DNA from: Nostoc sp. GT001 | Lineage (GTDB): Bacteria > Cyanobacteriota > Cyanobacteriia > Cyanobacteriales > Nostocaceae | DNA: 12,391 bases | Assembly: GCF_030382115.1 (NCBI RefSeq) | Contig: NZ_JAUDRJ010000003.1 | Span: 398,548 to 410,938, forward strand | Direction of reading: 5' to 3' | In this document: one piece after another, positions 1-5,884 of the stretch | Numbering within the stretch: position 1 is the stretch's first letter | Layout of the letters: each line of letters begins with the position of its first letter | Notes under the pieces: generated by a model | The model's database searches: none | Seen by the model: only the letters and a program-made list of their open reading frames with translations | What the model was told of the DNA's origin: nothing | Position numbers and translations under genes: made by a program

Positions 1-186
1 TGACTGCACATTCAGTCAGCTGAATCATATCACGATGCGGTAACAATACTTTAGGAAAAAACAATTAACTTCTTGTCAACATCAGAGAGTAAGTGCCGAC
101 AGACTAAAGCCTACAGCGATTTTACTAAGTCCGCTCAAGTGAACTTGGTGAAAAAGTAAGGATTTTATAGGATATTGATAAACTGA

Positions 187-207
187 GGGCAGGCAAGATG
201 CCTACCC
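187..207 (-). terminator. Hairpin downstream of petL, possible terminator
   Basis: A 9-bp stem (187-195 pairing with 199-207, one G-T wobble) closes a three-base loop 33 bases past the petL stop codon. The bases that follow on the minus strand are only moderately T-rich (CAGTTTATC), so termination is plausible but not certain. The hairpin also resembles dispersed GGCAAGATGCC-type repeats of Nostocales. The remaining left edge (1-186) shows no gene. It contains a small inverted repeat, ATTCAG/CTGAAT, at 10-25. It also has a minus-strand TTGACA (plus coordinates 74-79) that may belong to a promoter of a gene beyond the left edge. Confidence 0.45.
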
Positions 208-239
208 CACAAGAGTCTGGGGTTGAATATACCTCTCGA

Positions 240-335
240 TTAAATTATCTTGGCAGTCCGCAGACCGAACAGCAAACCTACAGATAAGCCAAAGAATAAA
301 CCCAAGAAGACGACATAAGATACAATTGCAAACAT
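240..335 (-). CDS. petL: Cytochrome b6f complex subunit PetL
   Basis: This is a 31-residue single-pass membrane protein. PetL is a small peripheral helix of the thylakoid cytochrome b6f complex, which moves electrons from plastoquinol to plastocyanin or cytochrome c6, and it helps stabilise the dimer. The peptide begins MFAIVSYVVFLGLFFG and ends GLLFGLRTAKII. One hydrophobic helix spans roughly residues 3-24, followed by the positively charged LRTAKI tail characteristic of cyanobacterial PetL. Length matches the family. The ATG at 335-333 follows a good ribosome binding site (GGAGAG, about six bases upstream) and the stop is TAA. The gene is divergent from aroB, and the intergenic region should hold its promoter. 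It falls below usual length cut-offs, so automated calling can miss it. Confidence 0.88.
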   Translation of the reverse strand: MFAIVSYVVFLGLFFGLSVGLLFGLRTAKII

Positions 336-479
336 TTATTGCTCTCCAGAATACTTCCTAAATCTATTGAATCATTAGTTGTTGAGCAGTGGGCATTGCT
401 GATTCCCCTTGTCCTCTCATCTTCCCACTCCTAGATTGCGATACAATACAGCCCACGAGCGCTTGTTTGGGGTTGGGCA
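336..479. promoter_or_regulatory. Divergent petL / aroB intergenic region
   Basis: These 144 bases separate two divergent genes and must carry both promoters. The only core element that can be read is a possible -10 box for aroB, TACAAT at 442-447, with no convincing -35 box 16-18 bases before it. The aroB start is preceded by a G-rich stretch (GGGGTTGGG), which is only a loose ribosome binding site. No NtcA-type GTA-N8-TAC site was found. Confidence 0.3.
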
Positions 480-1637
480 ATGACTTCTGTAATTAATGTG
501 AATCTACCAGAGCAGTCTTATGAGATTGCGATAACTTCTCTTCTCCTGCCGGAGACGCTGCGCGAACGAGACGCTACGCGAACGTCGAGCTACGCTAACG
601 CACCTTCGAGTTTAGATCAACTGGGTCAACGAATGGCTAGTCTCAAGCTAGGCAAGAAGGTACTGCTGGTTTCTAATCCGACAATTTTTAAGCATTTTGG
701 CGAAAGAGCAATTACATCCCTAAAATCTGCTGGATTTGAAGTTGCTAGCTGCACTCTACCACCTGGTGAACGCTACAAAACCCTCAATTCTATCCAAAAA
801 CTCTACGATGTAGCCTTGGAAAACCGCCTAGAACGTTCTTCTACGATGGTGGCTTTGGGCGGAGGTGTAATTGGGGATATGACTGGCTTTGCAGCTGCAA
901 CTTGGCTACGTGGTATTAATGTTGTCCAAGTGCCTACCTCTTTGTTGGCGATGGTAGATTCGGCAATTGGTGGCAAAACTGGTGTGAATCATCCCCACGG
1001 TAAAAACTTAATTGGGGCATTCCATCAACCGCGTTTGGTTTTGATTGACCCAGATGTGTTAAAAACTCTGCCTATGCGTGAGTTTCGAGCAGGGATGGCA
1101 GAAGTTATTAAGTACGGTGTGATTTGGGATGCCGAATTGTTTGCCCAGTTAGAAGCAAGTAAACGCCTCGACCAACTCCGCTATGTCAAACCTGACCTAA
1201 TAACCACCATATTAACGCGCTCTTGTCAAGCTAAAGCTGATGTTGTTAGCAAAGATGAGAAAGAAGGCGGATTACGGGCAATTCTCAACTATGGACACAC
1301 CATCGGTCATACAGTGGAAAGTCTGACTGGTTATCGTCTAGTAAATCATGGTGAAGCGGTGGCTATTGGTATGGTAGCAGCTAGTCAAATTGCTGTGGAT
1401 TTAGGATTGTGGCAAAAGGAAGACACAGAACGTCAAAATGCTTTAATTCAAAAAGCGGGTTTACCGACTCAGTTACCAGATGGGTTAGATATTGAAGCAA
1501 TTATTGAGGCGTTGCAGTTAGATAAGAAAGTCAAAGAGGGGAAAGTTCGGTTTGTTTTACCAACAGAGATTGGTGTAGTAACAATTACCGATGAAGTGCC
1601 ATCAGATATTATTCGGCAAGTATTGCGAGGAATGTAA
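480..1637 (+). CDS. aroB: 3-dehydroquinate synthase with an in-frame repeat insertion
   Basis: AroB converts DAHP to 3-dehydroquinate, the second step of the shikimate pathway, in the cytoplasm, using NAD and a divalent metal. The NAD-binding glycine-rich loop [14 protein letters not shown] is at residues 127-140. The block [20 protein letters not shown] follows at 151-170. Metal ligands are expected at E208 (MAEVIKYG), H273 (YGHTIGH) and H290 (NHGEA). All catalytic blocks are intact and typical of true DHQ synthase rather than the sugar-phosphate cyclases EEVS or DDGS. The protein is 385 residues; removing the repeat-encoded residues 19-40 leaves 363, the usual size. The insertion sits in the N-terminal Rossmann part between the first strand and the helix [10 protein letters not shown], away from the active site, so the enzyme is probably functional. 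The start [18 protein letters not shown] matches the family N-terminus. Confidence 0.95.
   Translation: MTSVINVNLPEQSYEIAITSLLLPETLRERDATRTSSYANAPSSLDQLGQRMASLKLGKKVLLVSNPTIFKHFGERAITSLKSAGFEVASCTLPPGERYKTLNSIQKLYDVALENRLERSSTMVALGGGVIGDMTGFAAATWLRGINVVQVPTSLLAMVDSAIGGKTGVNHPHGKNLIGAFHQPRLVLIDPDVLKTLPMREFRAGMAEVIKYGVIWDAELFAQLEASKRLDQLRYVKPDLITTILTRSCQAKADVVSKDEKEGGLRAILNYGHTIGHTVESLTGYRLVNHGEAVAIGMVAASQIAVDLGLWQKEDTERQNALIQKAGLPTQLPDGLDIEAIIEALQLDKKVKEGKVRFVLPTEIGVVTITDEVPSDIIRQVLRGM
534..599 (+). repeat. GC-rich repeat module inserted in aroB
   Basis: This is a 66-bp (22-codon) segment absent from normal AroB. It contains a 16-bp unit GAGACGCT(G/A)CGCGAAC in tandem at 552-567 and 568-583, then GAGCTACGCTAACGC. 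Its length is a multiple of three and it has no stop in the aroB frame, so the gene reads through. The codons before (gcg ata) and after (gca cct tcg agt) rejoin to a normal-looking AroB sequence. Related GC-rich modules occur near 2088, 3700, 5280, 6300 and 8285. Exact boundaries are inferred from the family sequence and could shift by a few bases. Confidence 0.8.
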
Positions 1638-1650
1638 ATAATTTGAATAA

Positions 1651-1682
1651 GAATTCAGGAGTCAGAATTCAGGAGTCAGAAT
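1651..1682. repeat. Short tandem repeat, GAATTCAGGAGTCA unit
   Basis: Two perfect 14-bp copies (1651-1664, 1665-1678) are followed by GAAT. The same unit is present at 6274-6298 and, inverted, at 6430-6443. This is a familiar short tandem repeat class of Nostoc-type genomes. It lies 14 bases after aroB and shows no terminator shape. A copy of another dispersed 11-mer, ATTACGAATTA, follows at 1707-1717 and recurs at 5338-5348. Confidence 0.8.
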
Positions 1683-1724
1683 AAAAGTTAGTTGCTCTGT
1701 CCTTCAATTACGAATTAATGAGCT

Positions 1725-2390
1725 ATGATACTCCAAGCCAAAAATCAATTAACCTTGCAAGAGTTCTTGAATCTTCCACCAGGCGAGGGAGATATCACCT
1801 ACGAACTTGTTGATGGTCAAGCAATTCCTAAAATGTCACCAAAAAAATTTCACTCTAAACTTACCCGCGCCATTCTCAATTTAATTGAGTAATGCTGTGA
1901 GGGGAAAGGAGAAGTTTGCCCAGAATTAGCTATCGCATTAACTCGTCGAGGACGAGATTGGATGGCAATACCTGATATTTTATACATTTCTAATGAACGT
2001 TTACCCCTTGATTGGGAGCAAGAAGGAATATGTTCTATTCCTCCTGATTTGGTGATTGAGATTATTTCACTTTTCGGGTTCGAGAGTGACGCTCGAAGAC
2101 TCGCTAACGCTACGCTATCGCAATCGGTGGAAACCGCCAAGACTGCGACTCTCTCACCAGGACAAACCTTTGGACAAATGGCGGCTAAAGCCAAAGACTA
2201 TTTGGATGCTGAGGTGCTGCGGGTATGGGTATTAGATAGTAAAGCCAGAAGCATTACTGTTTTTTATCCAGATGCAGCACCACAAACTTATATGGGAGAA
2301 GAACTACTCACAGATTCTTTGTTTTAAGGACTGCAATTTACTGTTGAGCAGGTGTTTCAAAAGGCGAAAATACCATTAGCTACTCAATAG
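1725..2390 (+). pseudogene. Uma2 family endonuclease (DUF820), disrupted
   Basis: Uma2 proteins carry a PD-(D/E)XK nuclease-like fold and are extremely abundant in cyanobacteria; their role is not well settled. Reading from ATG 1725 gives MILQAKNQLTLQEFLNLPPG and then the family body. A TAA at 1890-1892 (codon 56, probably from CAA) interrupts it. The same frame continues with PELAIALTRRGRDW, IPDILYISNERLP, PDLVIEIIS, SPGQTFGQMAAKAKDYLDAEVLRVWVLD. A second TAA at 2325-2327 precedes GLQFTVEQVFQKAKIPLATQ and a final TAG. The nuclease motif positions (D of IPD, E of VIEI, and the downstream AKAKDY/VWVLD block) are recognisable. An 87-bp in-frame insertion (2070-2156) splits IEIIS from PGQTFG. 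Two stops plus an insertion indicate a dead or decaying gene. A restart at ATG 1962 would give a 121-residue fragment lacking the N-terminus, which I do not regard as a functional product. Confidence 0.85.
2070..2156 (+). repeat. Repeat module inserted in the Uma2 pseudogene
   Basis: This 87-bp, 29-codon insertion lies between the codons for IEIIS and PGQTFG, flanked by TCA at 2067-2069 and 2154-2156. It includes GACGCTCGAAGACTCGC, CTAACGCTACGCTATCGC and a hairpin GGTGG-AAA-CCGCC. Its near ends form a small inverted repeat, GAGAGT (2082-2087) with ACTCTC (2148-2153). The CTAACGCTACGCTA segment resembles the module inserted in aroB and those at 5279-5312 and 6299-6322. The frame is preserved. 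Confidence 0.75.
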
Positions 2391-2456
2391 CACAATTGTC
2401 TTGCTTTAAACATCTATCGAAATTTAAAGTAGTGGAAGGTTTGTCTAACTTTAATG

Positions 2457-2472
2457 AGTTGCTTGAGCAACT
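2457..2472. terminator. Small hairpin in the Uma2 / exported protein gap
   Basis: GTTGCT and AGCAAC, with an extra A-T pair outside, form a 7-bp stem with a two-base loop, followed on the plus strand by TATCTGGTTAATTT. A stop for transcription leaving the Uma2 remnant is possible, but the stem is short and there is no T-run. The rest of 2391-2585 shows no gene. Confidence 0.25.
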
Positions 2473-2585
2473 TATCTGGTTAATTTAGATAGTAGCTGTA
2501 TGTAAGCTCTACTGTACTAATAGTTTAGCTGATTAATTCATCCATTTGTAGGAGGTAATTAGTAAGGAAATAAGTATACTTTATT

Positions 2586-2591
2586 TATAAT
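2586..2591 (+). promoter_or_regulatory. Possible -10 box for the exported-protein gene
   Basis: A perfect TATAAT lies 54 bases upstream of the ATG at 2646. No -35 box sits 16-18 bases before it. A strong GGAGG at 2551-2555 has no start codon at a suitable distance, so it is not a ribosome binding site for a visible gene. Confidence 0.3.
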
Positions 2592-2645
2592 AAGACCAAC
2601 ACTAATATGGTTGGAAGCTGTATTCACGCAACAGATGTATGAACT

Positions 2646-2966
2646 ATGTTAAACCTAATATTCACCGGATATATAAAAATAAAACCTTTGGTGCTTTCAA
2701 CAGCTTTTTTACTGGCTGTACAGACTTCTGCCAATGCTGAACAAGCAGTTCCTAGTTTGACTCCAAGACAAGCTCAACATTTTTCCCGTGACTTGGTTCC
2801 ATATAATTCTCAAGAATTTTTTAGACAAGGAAAAGATTCAATTGAGAGAGAAATTCAAATTCTTAATCAAAGGCAACAGCGCCCAATTAAACCTATTCTT
2901 ATGATTGATTCAGTACCGCAAAGCAAAAAACCACATACTCAGCACAAACCCCAACGTTTTATCTAA
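2646..2966 (+). CDS. Small exported protein of unknown function
   Basis: This 106-residue protein is not recognised as a named family. The N-terminus (LNLIFTGYIKIK, hydrophobic stretch LVLSTAFLLAVQT, then SANA followed by EQ) is a good Sec signal peptide with a type I cleavage site predicted after residue 31. The mature part is about 75 residues, hydrophilic, with SLTPRQAQHFSRDL, then NSQEFFRQGKDSIEREIQIL, and a basic, Pro/Gln/Lys-rich tail ending KPQRFI. There is no cysteine after the signal, so it is not a lipoprotein. The location is probably periplasmic, with the central block likely helical. The ribosome binding site is weak. An overlapping ATG at 2635 hits a stop almost at once, so 2646 is the best start. 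The existence of the gene rests on the clear signal peptide and orderly composition. Confidence 0.7.
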   Translation: MLNLIFTGYIKIKPLVLSTAFLLAVQTSANAEQAVPSLTPRQAQHFSRDLVPYNSQEFFRQGKDSIEREIQILNQRQQRPIKPILMIDSVPQSKKPHTQHKPQRFI

Positions 2967-3124
2967 GTAAGAATCATCACTCTTCTATTGGCTTTTGCTT
3001 GTCCTGTTAATTCTTAAGCTGTAGCACATAAGCTATATTGCCAAGGATCACAATCACTATGATTTCCTTATAGTCAAGAGAAGTATTGTATTTTCAATAA
3101 ATTTTGCAACAAAATTTTACAATC

Positions 3125-3340
3125 TTATTCGTCTAGCAAACTCATCAACGCTTGAATTTCAACGTCTTGCTCTTGCGGCTCTGATAATTGAGACTGTAGC
3201 TTTAATAATTGACTCTGTAATTCTTCTGCTACATGAAGCATCTCAGACTCTTGTGCAATTTTTAGCTGACTTTCTTTAATTTTGATTTGTTTAAGCAAGT
3301 TATTTTCAACATGAATTGAGTTGTAATGTTGAGCAATCAT
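3125..3340 (-). CDS. Small coiled-coil protein of unknown function
   Basis: This 71-residue protein is not recognised. Residues about 13-55 are charged and Leu/Gln-rich with heptad-like spacing (LLKQIKIKESQLKIAQ, HVAEELQSQLLKLQSQL), suggesting a helical coiled coil and probably self-association. The tail is acidic (EQDVEIQALMSLLDE). There is no membrane segment or signal peptide. The ATG at 3340 has only a weak upstream AAAG as ribosome binding site. It is convergent with the exported-protein gene. The regular amphipathic pattern argues for a real gene, but its short length leaves doubt. Confidence 0.55.
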   Translation of the reverse strand: MIAQHYNSIHVENNLLKQIKIKESQLKIAQESEMLHVAEELQSQLLKLQSQLSEPQEQDVEIQALMSLLDE

Positions 3341-3616
3341 AGCTTTACATTTATTAATATATGGAATGCAATCAAATTTTCCACTTATGTATTATTCCAC
3401 ATTTTTGTCATTTTTGAAATATCTGGCGATTTCATCTTGATTTTTCATAGTTTTAGCCTGTTCTCTTCTCAAAATTTTGGGAATATTGACTTCAGATACT
3501 TCTAAGTTAAAAAACATCTCATCTTAAATGCACCTGGATGTGCGCTTGTACTACAAACGTACAAATATAGCTAGCTCTGCTAATTTAACTTTGTAACATA
3601 TCTATATTTTTATATA
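3341..3616. other. AT-rich gene-free stretch
   Basis: No convincing gene is present. An 18-codon minus-strand open frame (about 3400-3456) lacks support. TTGTAC and GTACAA (3546-3551, 3559-3564) form a 6-bp inverted repeat with a 7-base spacer. It looks operator-like, but the spacing does not fit the cyanobacterial LexA box. The stretch is the left part of a gene-free interval reaching 4192; the remainder is repeats. Confidence 0.5.
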
Positions 3617-3779
3617 GCGGTTCTCATACCAATTCTGTATGAAGATGCGCCAAACTATATGAGGAACGAACCGCAAAGGGCGCACACTCTTCGGAGAAGC
3701 AAGCTACGCGCAGCGTCTCGTAGAGTTGGACACAAAGAAGAAAGAAAATTTGGCGCAGCCTCACAAAGAAATGGTATCA
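3617..3779. repeat. Dispersed inverted-repeat element with a nested GC-rich module
   Basis: Segments 3626-3654 and 3749-3777 are inverted copies matching at about 24 of 29 positions (ATACCA...TGCGCCAAA). Inside them GCGGTTC (3617-3623) pairs with GAACCGC (3668-3674). The body AACCGCAAAGGGCGCAC and GGACACAAAGAAGAAAG is a dispersed cyanobacterial repeat. It appears interrupted at about 3685-3725 by a GC-rich module (CTTCGGAGAAG hairpin, CTACGCGCAGCGTCTCGTAG) related to the aroB insertion. No target duplication is visible at the outer ends, so mobility is not shown. An open frame across it on the minus strand is judged spurious. Confidence 0.65.
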
Positions 3780-3825
3780 GTTGAGTGAGGTACAAGAACC
3801 CCACCCCCAACCCCCTACCTGCGAG

Positions 3826-4027
3826 GCTACCGTGTATACACAAGTCGAGTTGGCAATCAAATCAACGAAAAACAACGGAAAATTATTTTTTAAATCCTTG
3901 ATTTTCCGTTAGAACTCTATCAATAAGCTGACACTATTGATAATCAGTTCGCTTAACTCAAAACCTTGCCTACCAAAGCTTGTATCTTACCAGGCAATGA
4001 TTTTAGGACTTGTGTATACACCGTAGC
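3826..4027. mobile_element. MITE-like element, 202 bp, 8-bp target duplication
   Basis: Terminal inverted repeats of 21 bp (3826-3846 and 4007-4027, one mismatch) begin GCTAC and contain the palindrome GTGTATACAC followed by AAGTC. The direct repeat CCTGCGAG flanks the element at 3818-3825 and 4028-4035, as expected for an 8-bp target duplication. Removing the element and one copy restores a C-rich to G-rich hairpin repeat (CCCCCTACCTGCGAG followed by GAGGGGAC), so the target was itself a repeat. There is no transposase: the inside is too short to code for one. Instead it holds two perfect inverted repeats, AACGGAAAAT/ATTTTCCGTT (3874-3883, 3901-3910) and TATCAATA/TATTGATA (3918-3925, 3935-3942), plus TTGCCT/AGGCAA (3965-3970, 3992-3997). 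It is probably mobilised in trans by an IS with matching ends elsewhere in the genome. Confidence 0.8.
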
Positions 4028-4192
4028 CCTGCGAGGAGGGGACTATGATGTAGTAAATATAGGCTTTTACAAAAATGGAAATCATGAGATAAGATTGGTT
4101 GACTTAGGGCAAATTTTTAGACAAGACACATTAACTTGTCTGTTAATTTTCCAAGTTTTGTAGATATGTTAAATATTATTGTTGTGAACAGT

Positions 4193-4504
4193 ATGGACTT
4201 AAAATTTATCAAGAAAAAGATTTATACCTTTGTAAAAATTATATCTACAGTGCTTATAACAAGCGCAATTGGATTGGAATCGTGGAATATTTATGCAGTA
4301 ATAACTAATATTAATGTACCAAGTAGCCTGAATCTAATTTTTTGGATTGAGCGTTTTGCGATGATGAGCCATTTTGTTGAGAGCATTATAGCAGCTTTTT
4401 ATGCACATTCAAGACAAAAGATGCCAATAAAATATGCTACTTATACTTTTTTTGTCGGCACAATTGGGTTGTTAGAATTATTTGGCCAGCCGGATGACTA
4501 TTGA
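4193..4504 (+). CDS. Small integral membrane protein, three predicted helices
   Basis: This is about 103 residues from the ATG at 4193 (MDLKFIKKKIYTFVKI). An earlier ATG at 4166 would add nine residues with no better ribosome binding site. The positively charged N-terminus precedes a hydrophobic segment (IISTVLITSAIGLESWNIYAVI). A second follows (LIFWIERFAMMSHFVESIIAAFYA), then a basic SRQKMPIKY loop and a third (YATYTFFVGTIGLLELF), ending QPDDY. This pattern resembles short cyanobacterial membrane proteins of unknown function that share the FWIERF...HF.E..IAAFYA...K.P.KY.TYTFFVGT.GL.EL layout. I have no functional name for it. His and Glu in helix 2 are the most notable polar residues. The gene stands alone between repeat elements. 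Confidence 0.7.
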   Translation: MDLKFIKKKIYTFVKIISTVLITSAIGLESWNIYAVITNINVPSSLNLIFWIERFAMMSHFVESIIAAFYAHSRQKMPIKYATYTFFVGTIGLLELFGQPDDY

Positions 4505-4550
4505 CGCTTCTATGCCTTATAAGGTATGGGTTTTTGGATTAGGTTGGTTG

Positions 4551-4572
4551 GTAGGGTGCGATCGCACCCTAC
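4551..4572. repeat. Perfect 22-bp palindrome centred on HIP1
   Basis: The sequence GTAGGGTGCGA and its exact reverse complement form a 22-bp palindrome around GCGATCGC (4558-4565). It lies 47 bases after the membrane-protein gene and may act as a bidirectional transcription stop, although there is no loop or T-run. Palindromes of this type recur between cyanobacterial genes. A smaller palindrome, CCTTATAAGG, lies just upstream near 4515. Confidence 0.75.
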
Positions 4573-4658
4573 GTACAAAAATTTAAGTTATTAAATATAC
4601 TTTAGTAAGCAAAAATCATCTGTGGGAGTTTCCCAATGAATGTAGGTAACTAATGAAT

Positions 4659-4691
4659 TTGACACTCAGAAGGGAGTATAGTTTGTATAGT
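4659..4691 (+). promoter_or_regulatory. Possible thioredoxin promoter
   Basis: A perfect -35 hexamer TTGACA (4659-4664) is followed by TATAGT at 4686-4691, but the 21-base spacing is too long for a standard promoter; TTTGTA at 17-base spacing is a poor -10. The 9-mer TTTGACACT occurs twice, at 4658-4666 and 4714-4722, and may mark a regulator site. Only low confidence is warranted. Confidence 0.3.
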
Positions 4692-4735
4692 TAGCTTTTT
4701 GCTGAAATTTTAGTTTGACACTAAGGAATTAAAAA

Positions 4736-5074
4736 ATGTCTACTGATACTGACATAGTTACTTACGTCGAAGAAAGTGAGTTTGATGTTGTTTTAAATGG
4801 AAGTGAAGAGAAAGTTGTTGTTGTTGATTTTACTGCTACTTGGTGTGGACCTTGCCGCTTAGTCAGCCCGTTAATGGATCAACTTGCTGAAGAATACAAA
4901 GGTCGTGCTAAAGTCGTTAAGGTAGACGTTGACAGCAATAAGCCCATTTTCAAAAAATTCGGTCTTCGCAGTATTCCAGCAGTTTTAATTTTCAAAGATG
5001 GTATTTTAGCAGAAACCATTGTGGGAGTTTCTCCTTACGAAGACTTTAGCAATGCTGTTCAGAAGCTTCTCTAG
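4736..5074 (+). CDS. Thioredoxin
   Basis: A single-domain, 112-residue cytosolic thioredoxin that reduces disulfides in target proteins, normally recharged by ferredoxin- or NADPH-dependent thioredoxin reductase. The active site WCGPC is at residues 36-40 inside VVVDFTATWCGPCR, and the cis-proline is P81 (RSIPAVLIFKDG), with alanine where many thioredoxins have threonine. Strands and helices run in the usual order, with no signal peptide and no fused domain. The N-terminal 15 residues are acidic and differ from m-type TrxA, so I assign the family but not the subtype. The ATG follows AAGGA with 8-base spacing. The stop codon TAG lies inside the 6-bp duplication made by the element that follows. 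Confidence 0.95.
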   Translation: MSTDTDIVTYVEESEFDVVLNGSEEKVVVVDFTATWCGPCRLVSPLMDQLAEEYKGRAKVVKVDVDSNKPIFKKFGLRSIPAVLIFKDGILAETIVGVSPYEDFSNAVQKLL

Positions 5075-5076
5075 AT

Positions 5077-5264
5077 CCCACATTCCGCACCCTAAGGTGT
5101 CACACACCATAATCACTTAATTTTTCTAAGTTTGAAGCTATAAATTATGCCGATAAAACTTTTACTCTACGCATAAACAAGGTTTTTAAGTATATAAACT
5201 AGCTCTGTATTCTTCTAAAAAACAGTAAAAACCGATTGTGACAGTTGAGGGTGCGGAATGTAGG
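5077..5264. mobile_element. MITE-like element, 188 bp, at the thioredoxin stop codon
   Basis: Imperfect 28-bp terminal inverted repeats (5077-5104 and 5237-5264; 24 of 28 positions match) share the perfect core ACATTCCGCACCCT and an inner TGTCACA. CTAGAT occurs directly outside both ends (5071-5076 and 5265-5270), a 6-bp target duplication. The left copy overlaps the last Leu codon and the TAG stop of the thioredoxin gene, so the coding sequence was left intact while its downstream region was replaced. The 132-bp centre is AT-rich and codes for nothing, so the element is non-autonomous. Its ends should match a full-length IS in related genomes, which I cannot name from sequence alone. It may form a hairpin in the thioredoxin transcript. 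Confidence 0.85.
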
Positions 5265-5269
5265 CTAGA

Positions 5270-5348
5270 TAATTCGTAATGACGCTCCTGCGTCACTAAC
5301 GCTGCGCTAACGTAATTCGTAGATAGCATCATTAAGAATTACGAATTA
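5270..5348. repeat. TAATTCGTAAT repeat cluster with GC-rich module
   Basis: TAATTCGTAAT at 5270-5280 is repeated in part at 5313-5321 and inverted as ATTACGAATTA at 5338-5348. The direct copies TAATTCGTA flank about 34 bp of GC-rich sequence (GACGCTCCTGCGTC palindrome, then ACTAACGCTGCGCTAACG), which looks like an inserted module. The inverted copy covers the stop codon of the reductase-like gene at 5339-5341, and the 11-bp arms could form a large hairpin acting as its terminator. Confidence 0.7.
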
Positions 5349-5884
5349 TTTTCAGGATTTATTTTTCTCCTATAATGTGCTTGGAGTAAACCACTAGGAT
5401 ATGGTTTTGAGTTAATTAGTTCCAATTTTTCTTCAGGGGTAGGTGGTGGAAAAAGATGTATACCGCCACCTAAGATAGTTGGAATAGTTGAAATGATATA
5501 TTCGTCAATCAAGCTGTGCTGAAGAAACGAATTGATTAATTTTCCGCCACCAACTAGCCAAATATTTTTAAAACCTTGAGCCTCTATATTGGCTAACGCT
5601 TGTTTTACTGGTTCAGAAACAAACACAACATCCTCACGCTCGGATTGGAGATGACGCTGGGTGAATACGAAGGATTTTTTTTCTGGATAAGGCCATTGAT
5701 CAAAACCCAGCCCTACTTCATACGTATTGCTACCTAAGACGATCGCATCAATCAATTCGTAAAAATCAGTGTAACCGTAATCTTCTCCTTCTGTATCAAG
5801 GGGGGATAGCCAATCAATTCCGCCATCGCTGCGAGCAATGTAGCCATCCAAACTAGCTGCAATGTAGAGTGTAACTTTCGTCAT
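5339..5884 (-). CDS. Dihydrofolate reductase-like / RibD C-terminal domain protein
   Basis: This is a single-domain NADPH-binding oxidoreductase of the RibD-C/DHFR-like family (YyaP/YwjB type). True substrates of these stand-alone proteins are generally unknown, and this is not a classical FolA. From the ATG at 5884 it is 181 residues, starting MTKVTLYIAASLDGYIA, the typical first strand and substrate loop. DAIVLGSNTYE lies about a third of the way in. NIWLVGGGKLINSFL is the nucleotide-binding glycine motif, and DEYIISTIPTILGGGIHLF follows as in the family. A GTG at 5911 would add nine residues with no better ribosome binding site, and family proteins start at the MTKV position. A small inverted repeat, CACTCA/TGAGTG, lies upstream at 5909-5921. 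The C-terminus runs into a dispersed repeat, so the last residues (NPENNS) may be repeat-derived. It lies downstream of the DUF2805 gene on the same strand with a 110-base gap. Confidence 0.85.
   Translation of the reverse strand: MTKVTLYIAASLDGYIARSDGGIDWLSPLDTEGEDYGYTDFYELIDAIVLGSNTYEVGLGFDQWPYPEKKSFVFTQRHLQSEREDVVFVSEPVKQALANIEAQGFKNIWLVGGGKLINSFLQHSLIDEYIISTIPTILGGGIHLFPPPTPEEKLELINSKPYPSGLLQAHYRRKINPENNS

Noticed and set aside
1651..1682. CRISPR-like array
   Set aside because: The 14-bp units are directly adjacent with no spacers; it is a simple tandem repeat.
1850..2194. 114-codon minus-strand open frame
   Set aside because: It is antisense to the Uma2 pseudogene, whose sense frame clearly matches a known family.
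3400..3456. 18-codon minus-strand peptide
   Set aside because: It is too short and has only a poor ribosome binding site; there is no hydrophobic or conserved pattern as in petL.
3546..3564. TTGTAC-N7-GTACAA as a LexA box
   Set aside because: The gap between the GTAC halves is seven bases; the cyanobacterial LexA box as I know it has about four.
3655..3843. 62-codon minus-strand open frame
   Set aside because: It lies wholly within dispersed repeats and the C-rich tract; there is no ribosome binding site or family pattern.
3966..4163. 65-codon plus-strand open frame
   Set aside because: It starts at a TTG inside the MITE-like element and crosses its right terminal repeat and the target duplication; composition is not protein-like.
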